This document shows, one piece after another, positions 45,285 to 55,012 of a DNA stretch of 64,000 nt (its first letter is position 1; each line of letters begins with the position of its first letter). The position numbers were made by a program, and so were the translations under genes. The stretch comes from Rothia koreensis (GTDB taxonomy: Bacteria; Actinomycetota; Actinomycetes; Actinomycetales; Micrococcaceae): assembly GCF_004136575.1 (NCBI RefSeq), contig NZ_NOIQ01000006.1, positions 1-64,000 on the forward strand, in the 5' to 3' direction. The notes under the pieces are model-generated. The model saw nothing but the letters and a program-made list of their open reading frames with translations, was not told the DNA's origin and ran no database searches.

Positions 45285-47116
45285 AGGAAACCACGGTTGA
45301 GCTCTATCAGCAGTTCGATCCGCGTTCGAACACGACCGATCTGCTGGAGTCCAAGTTCCCCGAGCTGATGGATCAGCTCCTGTTCAAGATCCAGCGCTCG
45401 GAAGGCCAGTGGGAGGGGATCACGGCCGCTCGCTTCCGTCAGGACGTCGTGTCCCTGGCCAAAGGCCTCATCGCCGCGGGCATTCGACCCAAGGACCGGG
45501 TCGGGATCATGTCCCGCACCCGCTACGAATGGGCGGTCGCTGACTTCGCGATCATGTACGCCGGGGCCGTGACGGTCCCGGTCTACGAGACCTCGTCCCC
45601 ATCGCAGGTGGCCTGGAACCTCGGGGACTCCGGGGCCACGGCCGTCATCGTGGAATCGCGGCAGCACGCGGCGGCGGTTCGCCGAGCAACTCAGCACGAG
45701 GACCTCGACGTCGAGAATGTCTGGCAGATCGATGCCAAGGACTCGGACAAGGCCTCGCTGGCCTCACTGCGAGCGCTGGGATCCGATGTGGACGACGAGA
45801 CTCTCGAAGCCGCGCGAACCTCGAGCGGGCTCGAGGACATGGCGACCATCATTTACACCTCCGGAACCACCGGCAGGCCAAAGGGATGCGTGCTGACCCA
45901 CGCCAATTTCGTCAAGCTGTGCGCCTCGGCTCGGCAAGCGATTCCGGAGGTCGCCAACGAAGAGAACTCGACCCTGATGTTCCTGCCATTGGCACACGTC
46001 TTCGCTCGGTACATCCACGTGCTGTCGATCGACGTCGGGGTCGTGGTCGGCCACAGTCCGGATCTGAAGAACCTCACGAGCGATCTGAAGAGTTTCGCCC
46101 CGACCTTCCTCCTCGTGGTGCCTCGGGTGTTCGAGAAGATCTACAACGGTGCCCGCGCCCAGGCCCACGACGCCGGCTCGTTGAAGGGAAGAATCTTCGA
46201 CGCGGCCGAGAAGATCGGCGTCGCGTGGTCGGAGGCCTTCATGTCCGGGGGCAAGGTCTCGCCGGTCCTGAAGGCCAAATACGCGCTGGTCGACCGGTTG
46301 GTCTTTTCGCAATTGCGCGCGGCGATGGGCGGACGTGTCCAGTTCGCCGTCTCCGGGGGCGGCCCTCTCGGGCAGCATCTGGGGCATTTCTTCCACGCGG
46401 TCGGCATCAAGATCCTCGAAGGGTATGGCCTGACCGAGACGACCGCCCCGGCCTCTGTCGGAACGGTCAAGGACTTCCAGATCGGAACCGTCGGTCCCCC
46501 GCTTCCGGGCATCGGGATCAAGATCGCCGACGACGGCGAGGTTCTGTGCCGCGGGGTCGGAGTGATCGATACCTACTACAACAATCCCGAGGCCAACCGG
46601 CAGAGCTTCACCGAGGACGGCTGGTTCCGCACGGGGGACGTCGGAGAACTGACGGATCGCGGAATGCTCAAGATCACCGGGCGCAAGAAGGAGATCATCG
46701 TGACCGCCGGGGGCAAGAACGTGATTCCGGGAGCGGTCGAGGACGAATTGCGCAAGTCACCGCTGATTTCTCAGTGCCTCGTCATCGGTGATCAGAGGCC
46801 GTTCATTTCGGCCCTGGTGACCTTGGATGCGGAGTCGCTCGAAAGAGAGCTTCCACGTCTCGGCCTCGATCCCGGGCTCACCCCGGAGCAGGCCGCCGAG
46901 GAGGACGCGGTCAAGGACGAGATCCAGAACGTCATCGATCGGACGAACGAGAACGTGTCCCGCGCGGAATCAATCCGCGCGTTCCGCATCATTGCCCAGG
47001 ACTTCACGGAAGAATCCGGGCACATGACGCCGTCGCTCAAGATCCGCAGGCCTCAGGTCCTCAAGGACTACTCCGACGTCGTGGAGGACATTTACACGGC
47101 CGGCAAACCCTCATGA
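45281..47116 (+). CDS. long-chain fatty acid-CoA ligase (FadD15-like)
   Basis: Activates fatty acids to acyl-CoA with ATP. The 611 residues carry the AMP-binding signature YTSGTTGRPKGCVLTH, the EGYGLTETTAP motif, GWFRTGDVGEL and the C-terminal GRKKEIIVTAGGKN, all standard for bacterial long-chain acyl-CoA synthetases. GAAAGGA precedes the ATG at 45281, which overlaps the esterase stop. Substrate chain length is inferred from the family. Ends in a strong hairpin shared with the convergent mycothione reductase gene. Confidence 0.92.
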   Translation: MKETTVELYQQFDPRSNTTDLLESKFPELMDQLLFKIQRSEGQWEGITAARFRQDVVSLAKGLIAAGIRPKDRVGIMSRTRYEWAVADFAIMYAGAVTVPVYETSSPSQVAWNLGDSGATAVIVESRQHAAAVRRATQHEDLDVENVWQIDAKDSDKASLASLRALGSDVDDETLEAARTSSGLEDMATIIYTSGTTGRPKGCVLTHANFVKLCASARQAIPEVANEENSTLMFLPLAHVFARYIHVLSIDVGVVVGHSPDLKNLTSDLKSFAPTFLLVVPRVFEKIYNGARAQAHDAGSLKGRIFDAAEKIGVAWSEAFMSGGKVSPVLKAKYALVDRLVFSQLRAAMGGRVQFAVSGGGPLGQHLGHFFHAVGIKILEGYGLTETTAPASVGTVKDFQIGTVGPPLPGIGIKIADDGEVLCRGVGVIDTYYNNPEANRQSFTEDGWFRTGDVGELTDRGMLKITGRKKEIIVTAGGKNVIPGAVEDELRKSPLISQCLVIGDQRPFISALVTLDAESLERELPRLGLDPGLTPEQAAEEDAVKDEIQNVIDRTNENVSRAESIRAFRIIAQDFTEESGHMTPSLKIRRPQVLKDYSDVVEDIYTAGKPS

Positions 47117-47162
47117 CTCGCAGCGGTCGCGATCGGGCGGTGACCGGTCCGCCGAAGGCCCG

Positions 47163-47210
47163 ATGAGCCGAGCCGACCCCGCGCTGCCCGGCGCGGCCGG
47201 CTCGGCTCAT
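47163..47210. terminator. bidirectional terminator between fadD-type gene and mtr
   Basis: 13-bp perfect arms (ATGAGCCGAGCCG / CGGCTCGGCTCAT) around an inner CCGCGC / GCGCGG stem, in the gap between convergent genes. Confidence 0.75.
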
Positions 47211-47217
47211 GAACGAC

Positions 47218-48636
47218 TCAGTTGCCCGGGACCTCCAGACCGAGGAGCGCGTTCTCCACGACCTCGGTCAGCGCCGGGTGGATCCAGAACTGTCCTCGAG
47301 CCATCTCGTGGGCGGTCAGCCCGAAGCTCATGGCCTGGATCAGAGGCTGGATCAGCATGGACGCCTCGGTGCCGATAATGTGGGCGCCGAGGAGCTCCCC
47401 CGTGTCCTTTCGGGCCACGAGCTTCACGAAGCCTTGGCTGTCCTCCATCGCCCAGCCGTAGGCGACGTCGCCGAAGTCCTGAACCTTGACGGTGACGTCG
47501 AACCCCTGGACGGCCGCGAGGTCCCTCGCGTCGCTCTCGCTCATCCCCACCGAGGCAATCTGGGGGTTGGTGAAGACGGCGTGCGGAACATACCGCTGAT
47601 CCGTGCTGCGCAGATCATCCGGGTGGAGCAGGTTGTGCTGAACGGTGCGTTCCTGGGCATTCGCCAGGTGCTTCAGTTGGGTCACGGAGCTGACATCACC
47701 CAAGGCCCACACGCCGTCCACGGGTTCCCCGGATGAGAGCACCCGCTGGTACTCGTCCACGGCGAGCACCCCGTCCCGAATGTCCAGCCCGGCACCCTCC
47801 GCGTCCAGGCTGTCCGCGTTGGAGACCCGCCCGGTGGCGACCAGGACGACGTCGGCCGCGAGCGTTTCGGAGGAGCCACCCGATTCGAGGGTCACATCCA
47901 AACCGTCCGACCCCTGCTCGATCGAGGAGATGGTGGTGTCGAGCCGCAGGTCCCACTGCTGCGAGGCTTCCCGCGCAAACCGCTCGGCGATCTCCTCGTC
48001 GTGGTCTCGCAGGAGACGACGGGACCGGTTGACCTGCACGACCTCGGTACCCAGCCCGTGGAAAATGCCCGCGAACTCCGCGGCGATGAATCCGCCGCCG
48101 AGGATCACGACCCGTCGCGGAAGATCGTCGATGCGCATGATCGTGTCCGACGTGTGCACGCCCGGGAGATCGATTCCCGGGAGTTCCGGGAGCACGGACC
48201 GTGATCCCGCCGCCACAACCACCTGTCGGCCCCGTAGAAGCTGACCGGAAGCGGTTTCTACGGTGTGGGGGTCGCGCAGGGTGACGAATTCGGTCCACAG
48301 ATCCACGTTCGGGAGCTTTTGCCGGTACTCCAGACCGGACTCGGAAATGGCGTCGATCCGCCCGAAAATGCGGTCCCTGATCTCGCGCCACCGGACGTCG
48401 GTGCGTTCCATCGAGACCCCCAGACGGTCGTCGTCGAGCCCGTGGACCGCGGTCGTGGCCGGGTAGGCGAACATCTTGGTCGGGATGCACCCCTTGTTGA
48501 GGCAGGTGCCACCGAAGACGCCGCCGTCAACGATCGCGACCTTCTTGTCCTTCCATTCCTCGTCGATCAGGCTGTTGCCCGACCCTGACCCCACCACGAT
48601 CAGGTCGTAGTCATGTACCCCATGCGTCTCGGTCAC
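47218..48636 (-). CDS. mtr: mycothione reductase
   Basis: NADPH flavoprotein that reduces mycothiol disulfide, the actinobacterial counterpart of glutathione reductase. The 472 residues have an N-terminal FAD site IVVGSGSGNS and the redox disulfide GGTCLNKGC (C45, C50). The NADPH-binding fold follows with VVILGGGFIAAEFAGIFHGLG, and the C-terminal interface domain ends with the WIHPALTEVVENALL motif, whose His is the general base. The SGSGNS loop in place of the usual GxGxxG typifies Mtr. I chose the GTG at 48636, preceded by AAGGAG. It follows pyc after a strong terminator. Confidence 0.93.
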   Translation of the reverse strand: MTETHGVHDYDLIVVGSGSGNSLIDEEWKDKKVAIVDGGVFGGTCLNKGCIPTKMFAYPATTAVHGLDDDRLGVSMERTDVRWREIRDRIFGRIDAISESGLEYRQKLPNVDLWTEFVTLRDPHTVETASGQLLRGRQVVVAAGSRSVLPELPGIDLPGVHTSDTIMRIDDLPRRVVILGGGFIAAEFAGIFHGLGTEVVQVNRSRRLLRDHDEEIAERFAREASQQWDLRLDTTISSIEQGSDGLDVTLESGGSSETLAADVVLVATGRVSNADSLDAEGAGLDIRDGVLAVDEYQRVLSSGEPVDGVWALGDVSSVTQLKHLANAQERTVQHNLLHPDDLRSTDQRYVPHAVFTNPQIASVGMSESDARDLAAVQGFDVTVKVQDFGDVAYGWAMEDSQGFVKLVARKDTGELLGAHIIGTEASMLIQPLIQAMSFGLTAHEMARGQFWIHPALTEVVENALLGLEVPGN

Positions 48637-48721
48637 GTCAGCTCCTTCTCGTGCGACTATCAAGCGGTCATTTCCGGGGCCTGCGTCAGCACGAGGCCCC
48701 CAGGCCTTCCATCCATGCGAA

Positions 48722-48766
48722 CGCACCGGGCCCCGGCTTCATTCCATGGAGCCGGGGCCCGGTGCG
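48722..48766 (-). terminator. pyc terminator
   Basis: Perfect 17-bp inverted repeat (CGCACCGGGCCCCGGCT / AGCCGGGGCCCGGTGCG) with an 11-base loop, 66 bases after the pyc stop. It is among the most stable hairpins in the window. Confidence 0.8.
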
Positions 48767-48831
48767 CCCATCTCGATCGCGGCCCGGGTCCGTCACCGCA
48801 GCGCGGCGACGGGACAAGGGCGATCGCTGGT

Positions 48832-51800
48832 TCAGCTCTCGATCACGATGACGAGGTCTCCACCGGCGGCCTGTCGGATGTCATTGAACATGACACGCGA
48901 GACCTTGCCGGATGTCGGCGCGGTGATCGAGGCTTCCATCTTCATCGCTTCGATCGTCGCGACCTGGTCGCCTTCGCTGACCTCGTCACCCTCCGCGACG
49001 GTGATGGTGACGGCCCCGGCGAAGGGTGCTGCCACGTGTCCCGGATTCGATGTATCCGCCTTCTCCGCGGCCTTGACGTTGGACTCCACGGATTCGTCCC
49101 GGACGTCGATGGACCTCTGCTGGCCGTTGAGGGTGCACATCACCTGGCGCACGCCCTTCTCGTTCGGTTCGGAGATCGCCTGGAGCGTCGCGAGCAGTCG
49201 CACACCCTTGCCGAGGGAAATGACGTGCTCGCGCTTCTCGACCATGCCGTACAGGTAGTCCCTGGTGTGCAGTACCGAGACGTCCCCGAATTCTTCGGTC
49301 GCCTTCTCGAAGTCTCCCGTGGGTCCGGGGAAGAGCAGACGGTTCAGCGTCGCACGCCGGGTCGCCGAATCCCCCTGGAGCGCCTCCTTGTCCTCCGGGG
49401 ACAACTCGGTGATCTTGGGTTCTTCCTTGCGACCTTCGAGCGCCTTCGACCGGAACGGTTCCGGCCACCCTGCGGGCGGGGTCCCGAGCTCGCCGTTGAG
49501 GAAGCTGATGACCGACGCCGGGATGTCGAACTTGGCGGGGTTCTCCTCGAATTCCTTCGGATCGACGTTCATGCCCACGAGCTGAAGTGCCAGGTCGCCC
49601 ACCACCTTGGAGGACGGGGTGACCTTGACGATGTCTCCCAGCATCCGGTTCGCCGCCGTGTACATGTCCTCGATGGCTTCGAAATGCTCCTCCAGGCCGA
49701 GGGAGATGGCCTGCTGACGCAGGTTCGTCAACTGACCGCCCGGGATCTCGTGCTGGTAGACACGGCCCGTGGGAGCAGTCAGCCCCTTCTCGAACGGTGC
49801 GTAGATCGATCGCACGGACTCCCAATACGGCTCGAGGGAGGAGACGGCGTCCAGGGACATCCCCGTGTCACGCTCCGTATTGGCCATGGCCGCAACCAGG
49901 GCCGAGGCCGATGGCTGGCTCGTGGTTCCGGCCAGCGCGGCACAGGCGACGTCGACCGCGTCGACGCCGGCGTCGGAGGCGGCCAACAAGGTCGCCAACT
50001 GGCCTCCCGCGGTGTCGTGGGTATGCAAGTGGACCGGGATGGTCGGGAACTTCTCGCGCAGGGCGGAGACCAGACGACGAGCGGCCTCGGGCCTGAGAAG
50101 CCCGGCCATGTCCTTGATCGCGAGGATGTGGGCGCCGGCGTCGACGATCTTCTCCGCCAGATCCAGGTAGTAGTCGAGCGTGTAGGTCTGCTCGTCCGGA
50201 TCCAGCAGATTGCCGGTGTAGCACATGGCGACCTCGGCCACGGCAGTCCCGGTGCCGCGGACAGCCTTGATGGCGGGCTCCATCTGCGACACGTCGTTGA
50301 GGGCGTCGAAGATCCGGAAGATGTCGACGCCGGTTTCGGCCGCTTCCTGGACGAAAGCGTCCGTCACGTCGGTCGGGTACGGCGTGTATCCCACGGTGTT
50401 CCGTCCGCGCAACAGCATCTGGATCGGAATATTGGGCATCGCCTCGCGCAGCAGGCGGAGTCGCTCCCACGGGTCCTCGCTCAGGAATCGCAGGGCGACG
50501 TCGTAGGTCGCGCCTCCCCAGGCTTCCATGGAGAACAGTTCCGGCGTCACGTGCGCGACGGCGGGTGCGGCCGCCAAGAGGTCACGGGTGCGGATGCGGG
50601 TCGCGAGCAAGGACTGGTGGGCATCGCGGAACGTCGTGTCCGTGACCGCGAGGGGCTTGTAATCGCGCAGAGCCTGGGCAAAGCCCTCGGGACCGAGGTC
50701 CAGCAGCTTCTGCCGCCACCCGGCCGGAGGGACATGATCAGATCCGTCGAAGGGGCTGCGGAAGGGCTCCTCGACCTTGTCGCCCGGGAACCTCGGCAGT
50801 TTCGTCCGGGGGTCGATGCCCTCGATCCTGGGCCCATTGGGCTGATTGACCGTGACATTCGCCAGGTAGGTCAGCGCCCTCGTCCCGCGGTCCGAAGAAT
50901 GCTTCTTGGTCAGCAGTTCGGGGTGCTCATCGATGAACGGCGTCGAGACGTCGCCTGCTTGGAAGGTCGGGTCCTCGAGCACCGCGGCGATGAACGGGAT
51001 GTTCGTGGCGACGCCTCGAATCCGGAATTCGGCCAACGCGCGCTGAGCCCGCTGGACGGCCGTGTCGAAATCCTTGCCTCGACAGGTCACCTTGCACAGC
51101 ATCGAGTCGAAGTGCGGGGAGATTTCGGCGCCCGCGTAGACCGTGCCGCCATCCAGGCGCACCCCCGCACCACCGGCCGACCGGTAGGCGTTGATCTTTC
51201 CGACGTCGGGCCGGAAGCCGTTGGTCGGGTCCTCCGTGGTGATGCGGCACTGGAGTGCGGCACCTCGGATGCGCAACGAATCCTGGCTGATGCCCAGGTC
51301 CTTGAGGCTCTGCCCTGCGGCGATCCTCATCTGGGACTGGACGAGGTCGATATCGGTGATTTCTTCGGTCACGGTGTGCTCGACCTGGATGCGCGGGTTC
51401 ATCTCGATGAACACGTGCTGTCCGGCGCGTTCGCCGACCGTGTCCACCAGGAACTCGACGGTTCCCGCGTTGACGTAGCCCAGCTCCTTGGCGAACTTGA
51501 CGGCGTCCCGGTAGAGGTTCTGCCTGATCTCCTCGTCCAGGTGGGGTGCGGGAGCGATCTCGACGACCTTCTGGTGACGGCGCTGGAGCGAGCAGTCGCG
51601 CTCGAAGAGGTGAACGGTCTCCCCCGCCGCGTCGGCCAGGATCTGCACCTCGATGTGGCGCGGCCGCAGCACGGCCTGTTCCAGGAAGACCGTCGGGTCG
51701 CCGAATGCGGTCTCCGCTTCGCGCATGGCCGCGGCGAGCGCATCCGGAAGCTCCTCACGGGTGTTGACCCGCCGCATGCCTCGTCCGCCACCGCCGGCAA

Positions 51801-52278
51801 CGGCCTTGACGAAAATCGGGAAGCCGATGTCATCGGCTTCCTTGATGAGCTTGTCCTTGTCCGCTGAAGGTTCGGTCGAATCCAGGACGGGAATTCCGGC
51901 TCGTCTCGCCGCCTTGAGCGCCTCGACCTTGTTTCCTGCGAGGTCCAGGACGTCAGCGGGAGGTCCGATGAAGGCTATGCCTTCCCGCTCCGCGGCCTTG
52001 GCCAGGTCGGGGTTCTCCGACAGGAATCCGTAGCCGGGATAGATGGCATCGACGCCGGCTTCCTTGGCCACACGAATAATCTCGTCCACATCGAGGTAGG
52101 CCCGTACGGGATGGCCTTCCTCGCCTATCGGGTAGGCCTCATCTGCCTGCTGGCGATGAATGGAGTGACGGTCCTCGTAGGGAAATACGCCAACAGTCTT
52201 GGCGCCCAACTCGTACGCCGCGCGGTAAGCACGGATGGCGATCTCGCCGCGGTTGGCGACCAGGATCTTGGAGAACAT
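48832..52278 (-). CDS. pyc: pyruvate carboxylase
   Basis: Anaplerotic enzyme making oxaloacetate from pyruvate and bicarbonate, biotin dependent. The 1148 residues are a single-chain Pyc: an N-terminal biotin carboxylase domain (about 1-450) with ATP-grasp KAVAGGGGRGMR and FIEMNPRIQVEHTVTEE; a carboxyltransferase TIM barrel (about 535-830) with FRDAHQSLLATR and a metal-site HTHDTAGG; and a C-terminal biotinyl domain with AMKMEAS, whose Lys is biotinylated (about residue 1113). The ATG at 52278 has a GGAAACGG sequence upstream. A promoter candidate lies about 90 bases further up. Divergent from the ParA-like gene. Confidence 0.97.
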   Translation of the reverse strand: MFSKILVANRGEIAIRAYRAAYELGAKTVGVFPYEDRHSIHRQQADEAYPIGEEGHPVRAYLDVDEIIRVAKEAGVDAIYPGYGFLSENPDLAKAAEREGIAFIGPPADVLDLAGNKVEALKAARRAGIPVLDSTEPSADKDKLIKEADDIGFPIFVKAVAGGGGRGMRRVNTREELPDALAAAMREAETAFGDPTVFLEQAVLRPRHIEVQILADAAGETVHLFERDCSLQRRHQKVVEIAPAPHLDEEIRQNLYRDAVKFAKELGYVNAGTVEFLVDTVGERAGQHVFIEMNPRIQVEHTVTEEITDIDLVQSQMRIAAGQSLKDLGISQDSLRIRGAALQCRITTEDPTNGFRPDVGKINAYRSAGGAGVRLDGGTVYAGAEISPHFDSMLCKVTCRGKDFDTAVQRAQRALAEFRIRGVATNIPFIAAVLEDPTFQAGDVSTPFIDEHPELLTKKHSSDRGTRALTYLANVTVNQPNGPRIEGIDPRTKLPRFPGDKVEEPFRSPFDGSDHVPPAGWRQKLLDLGPEGFAQALRDYKPLAVTDTTFRDAHQSLLATRIRTRDLLAAAPAVAHVTPELFSMEAWGGATYDVALRFLSEDPWERLRLLREAMPNIPIQMLLRGRNTVGYTPYPTDVTDAFVQEAAETGVDIFRIFDALNDVSQMEPAIKAVRGTGTAVAEVAMCYTGNLLDPDEQTYTLDYYLDLAEKIVDAGAHILAIKDMAGLLRPEAARRLVSALREKFPTIPVHLHTHDTAGGQLATLLAASDAGVDAVDVACAALAGTTSQPSASALVAAMANTERDTGMSLDAVSSLEPYWESVRSIYAPFEKGLTAPTGRVYQHEIPGGQLTNLRQQAISLGLEEHFEAIEDMYTAANRMLGDIVKVTPSSKVVGDLALQLVGMNVDPKEFEENPAKFDIPASVISFLNGELGTPPAGWPEPFRSKALEGRKEEPKITELSPEDKEALQGDSATRRATLNRLLFPGPTGDFEKATEEFGDVSVLHTRDYLYGMVEKREHVISLGKGVRLLATLQAISEPNEKGVRQVMCTLNGQQRSIDVRDESVESNVKAAEKADTSNPGHVAAPFAGAVTITVAEGDEVSEGDQVATIEAMKMEASITAPTSGKVSRVMFNDIRQAAGGDLVIVIES

Positions 52279-52368
52279 TGATAACCGTTTCCGCCCCGGC
52301 TCGCGATAGGTTTGCGAGCACCGGACTTGTCTCGACGATCGGAGCTCTTCAGCTCAGTGGTATGTCGT

Positions 52369-52396
52369 ATATTACGGGTTTCCGTGATTGCACTAA
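52369..52396 (-). promoter_or_regulatory. candidate pyc promoter
   Basis: On the minus strand TTAGTG (52391-52396) and TAATAT (52369-52374) are spaced by 16 bases. Leader to the pyc ATG is about 85 bases. Imperfect -35. Confidence 0.4.
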
Positions 52397-52504
52397 CCTA
52401 GTAGACCACCCCGCCGTCCGAAACTTTGTGACGTCCGACCAACACTCGCATTCCGGACTCCGCGGGTGCGGATCCAGCGGTCAGGATTTCGGGTCCGAGC
52501 CCGG

Positions 52505-52510
52505 TATGAT
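52505..52510 (+). promoter_or_regulatory. candidate parA -10 box
   Basis: TATGAT, preceded by GG, gives a leader of about 33 bases to the GTG at 52550, which has CGAGG as a Shine-Dalgarno. Confidence 0.4.
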
Positions 52511-52549
52511 GTTGGGGCATTTGGTCGTCGACATCATCGCGAGGTTCGT

Positions 52550-53347
52550 GTGACGCAGGTTGTCAGTATCAGTTCCCTCAAGGGCGGCGTCGGGAAGACC
52601 TCGGTGACTTTGGGGCTGGCCTCTGCCGCCGCCGTTCGAGGCCTCAACACTCTGGTGGTCGACCTGGATCCTCATGGAGACGCGAGCACCGGCCTGGCGG
52701 TCTCCACCCACACTTCGGAAGGTGCCGACGCCGCCGCGGTGCTGAGATCGCCCAGAAAAAAGGCCATCGGCTCCGCACGTGTTCCCGCGGGCTGGCGCTG
52801 GGACCCCGCGGCGGGCCCCCGACCCCGCCTGGACGTCATCGTCGGTTCCTCCGGGTCCGTTGCCTTCGACCACCTCCCGGCGACCCGGAAGAACTTGAGC
52901 CGGTTGCGTTCGGCGCTGTCCGCGACGGAGGACTATGACCTGGTACTGATCGATTGCCCGCCCACACTCAACACATTGACCATGATTGCCTGGGCAGCAT
53001 CGCAGAAGGTCCTCGCTGTCGCCGAGCCGAGCCTGTTCTCCGTTGCCGGCACCGAGCGAACCATGCGCGCGATCGCCAGGTTCGAATCCGAGAACGAGTT
53101 CAAGGTCGAGGCGGCCAGCGTCGTCGTCAACAAGGTCCAGGAAGGATCGGCCGAGCACCGGTACCGCATCGAGGAGATGAAGGGGATGTTCGGCCGTCTG
53201 GTGGTCTCTCCGACGATCTCGGACGACTCCTTGTGGCAGCAGATTCAGGGTTCGGCCTCGCCTGTCCACGCGTGGACCGACTACCGGGCGGCGGAAACCA
53301 TGGCCGAGGCTTTCGACACGATTCTCAAGGGTCTCGTGGCCGGCTGA
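52550..53347 (+). CDS. orphan ParA-family ATPase
   Basis: 265-residue deviant Walker-type ATPase. Walker A KGGVGKTS has the signature lysine K11 and K16; Walker A' is VVDLDPHGDAS and Walker B DLVLIDCPPTLN. There is no N-terminal HTH, so this is a short (type Ib/Soj/MinD-like) ParA. No ParB/Spo0J gene or parS-like site is nearby. The chromosomal parAB pair normally lies near oriC with rsmG, and no such genes are here. It faces merR and sits in the gcvH-garA-ftsR block, hinting at a role in positioning something other than the chromosome, but this is inference. GTG start at 52550 with CGAGG upstream. Confidence 0.85.
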   Translation: MTQVVSISSLKGGVGKTSVTLGLASAAAVRGLNTLVVDLDPHGDASTGLAVSTHTSEGADAAAVLRSPRKKAIGSARVPAGWRWDPAAGPRPRLDVIVGSSGSVAFDHLPATRKNLSRLRSALSATEDYDLVLIDCPPTLNTLTMIAWAASQKVLAVAEPSLFSVAGTERTMRAIARFESENEFKVEAASVVVNKVQEGSAEHRYRIEEMKGMFGRLVVSPTISDDSLWQQIQGSASPVHAWTDYRAAETMAEAFDTILKGLVAG

Positions 53348-53416
53348 TCCCGTCGCGCGGCCTCACGGCGGGGCCTGTTCGCCAACTGGTCCGGGACCAA
53401 GTGCTGGCTGCGCTGA

Positions 53417-54112
53417 TCAGCCCGCGGCGTTGTTCCGGGCGGCACGTCGTGCCGAAAGCTCGTCCCCGGGGAAGTCCTTGCCCTCTTCCGCAAGAGGTCC
53501 GCGCATGTCCTCGCCGGGCATGGTCGAGAGGTTGGTCTCCAGCTCCCGCCAGACTCGCCCGACGGCGATTCCGAAAACACCCTGTCCGGCCTGGACGAGA
53601 TCGATGACCTCGTCCGGTGACGTGCATTCGTAAACACTCGCACCATCGGACATGAGCGTGATCTGGGCCAGGTCTTCGACGCCCCTGGTGCGCAAGTGTT
53701 CGACCGAGGAACGAATCTGCTGGAGCGAGACTCCCGTGTCGAGCAGGCGCTTGACGATCTTCAGGACCAGGACGTCACGAAAGGAATAGAGACGCTGGGT
53801 CCCCGACCCCTTGGCTCCGCGGACCGTGGGCTCGACCAGTTTCGTCCGTGCCCAGTAATCCAGCTGGCGGTAGGTGATACCCGCGGCCTTGCAGGCGATG
53901 GGGCCCCGGTACCCGATGTTTTCGTCGAGGGCCACGAGATCGTCGTCGAACAACATGCCCTGGCGACCCGTCGGAGGGGCCGGAACGATGCCTTCCATTC
54001 CGGGAAGAAGCTGCTCGTCGAACTCGGGAGGCTCGACCGTGTGAGGGATCTCCGAGGATGCGATGGTAAGACGATCCCGCTGCGGGTCGTTGTCCGATCC
54101 ATGCTGGCCCAC
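53417..54112 (-). CDS. MerR-family transcriptional regulator (Rv1830-like)
   Basis: 231 residues. After an acidic N-terminus of about 65 residues comes a winged HTH of MerR type (about 66-135: GYRGPIACKAAGITYRQLDYWARTKLVEP, then a LYSFRDVLVLKIVKRLLDTGVSLQQIRSSV segment). The C-terminal part resembles the second MerR protein of the mycobacterial Rv1826-Rv1830 block, not a metal-binding MerR. The GTG start at 54112 has AAGGAGG 6 bases upstream. The bifunctional nuclease gene that separates the two MerR genes in mycobacteria is absent. Confidence 0.88.
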   Translation of the reverse strand: MGQHGSDNDPQRDRLTIASSEIPHTVEPPEFDEQLLPGMEGIVPAPPTGRQGMLFDDDLVALDENIGYRGPIACKAAGITYRQLDYWARTKLVEPTVRGAKGSGTQRLYSFRDVLVLKIVKRLLDTGVSLQQIRSSVEHLRTRGVEDLAQITLMSDGASVYECTSPDEVIDLVQAGQGVFGIAVGRVWRELETNLSTMPGEDMRGPLAEEGKDFPGDELSARRAARNNAAG

Positions 54113-54256
54113 GCGGGTCCTCCTTCAACCAGTGAGGTCATCGTCCGAATTAGACGTTAGAGCGACGGAGCGGGCTAATCAAAGACATTCGTCCGTGTCT
54201 TGCCGGTTGCTCGTCGGTCACGTCCCCCGCGCCTTGCCGTGCGAGTGTGCCCCACT

Positions 54257-55000
54257 CTACCAACTCTTCTCCACGAGGTCCGCGACCAGCGTGGCGTGCA
54301 GGTTCGTGCACAGTGCCGAAAGCTCGCGTGCCGTGCGCGACGCCTTCTCCTGGGACTCCTCGTCCCGGCGGCTCGCCATCGGCGCTATCGTCTGCCCCAC
54401 CAAGGCGACTTCCCGATCGGCGGCCGCACGGAACGGTCGCAAGTGCCTGGGCTGGAGACCATGCGCGGTCAATTGGGAGCACAGGTTTGTCACCTGGGCC
54501 GCGTATTCGTCGAAGGTTCCGTCCGACTGCTCCTGAATCAGGCCGTAATTGATCAGTTCGCGAAGCATGGGAAGATCCACCGAGGTGTGACGGGACAGCT
54601 CCCGCATCGTGTATCGACGCGGCTGCTGCGGGCGTGCCTTCACCGCGGGGACTTCCCCACCAGGTTCACCGGCTTCGGATCCGCTCTCGGGGAATCCCTG
54701 GCGTTCGAGCTCGTCCACCTTCGCCTTGATGACCTTGAGCGGGAGGTACTGGTCGCGCTGGAGGGTCAGGACAATGCGGAGACGTTCGATGTCTTCGCTC
54801 GAATACTTGCGGTATCCCGTGTTGGTCCGTTGGGGGAAGACCAGACCTCGATCTTCGAGGAACCTGATTTTGGAAGCGCTCAGGTCGGGGAAGGACTCTT
54901 CGAGGTGGCTCAGAACCTGGCCAATGGTCTTGTCCTTGGTTTTCCTGCCGGAATCCTGCTCGGATGATTCGTCGTTGCTCTCGTGCTGCGTCGTCGTCAT
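54257..55000 (-). CDS. ftsR: MerR-family regulator FtsR (Rv1828-like)
   Basis: 247 residues with an N-terminal MerR HTH (about 25-90: [31 protein letters not shown], then [32 protein letters not shown]). A linker is followed by a second, winged-helix C-terminal domain. The homologue in Corynebacterium glutamicum, FtsR, activates ftsZ; M. tuberculosis Rv1828 sits in the same gene order. It lies 12 bases after the garA stop and is therefore co-transcribed. The assignment as FtsR rests on the gene order and domain pattern, so it is fairly but not fully sure. Confidence 0.85.
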   Translation of the reverse strand: MTTTQHESNDESSEQDSGRKTKDKTIGQVLSHLEESFPDLSASKIRFLEDRGLVFPQRTNTGYRKYSSEDIERLRIVLTLQRDQYLPLKVIKAKVDELERQGFPESGSEAGEPGGEVPAVKARPQQPRRYTMRELSRHTSVDLPMLRELINYGLIQEQSDGTFDEYAAQVTNLCSQLTAHGLQPRHLRPFRAAADREVALVGQTIAPMASRRDEESQEKASRTARELSALCTNLHATLVADLVEKSW

Positions 55001-55012
55001 TTCGACGCCGCC

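Noticed and set aside
48613-51867. A 1084-codon plus-strand frame opposite pyc.
   Set aside because: Shadow of the well-conserved pyc reading frame; no recognisable domain.
52340-52415. tRNA-like segment: TTCAGCTCAGTGGTATG resembles a tRNA D-arm/A-box on the plus strand in the pyc-parA gap.
   Set aside because: No T-arm (GGTTCRA), no anticodon stem and no pairing acceptor ends follow at the right distance, so this is a chance match or an unrecognisable remnant.
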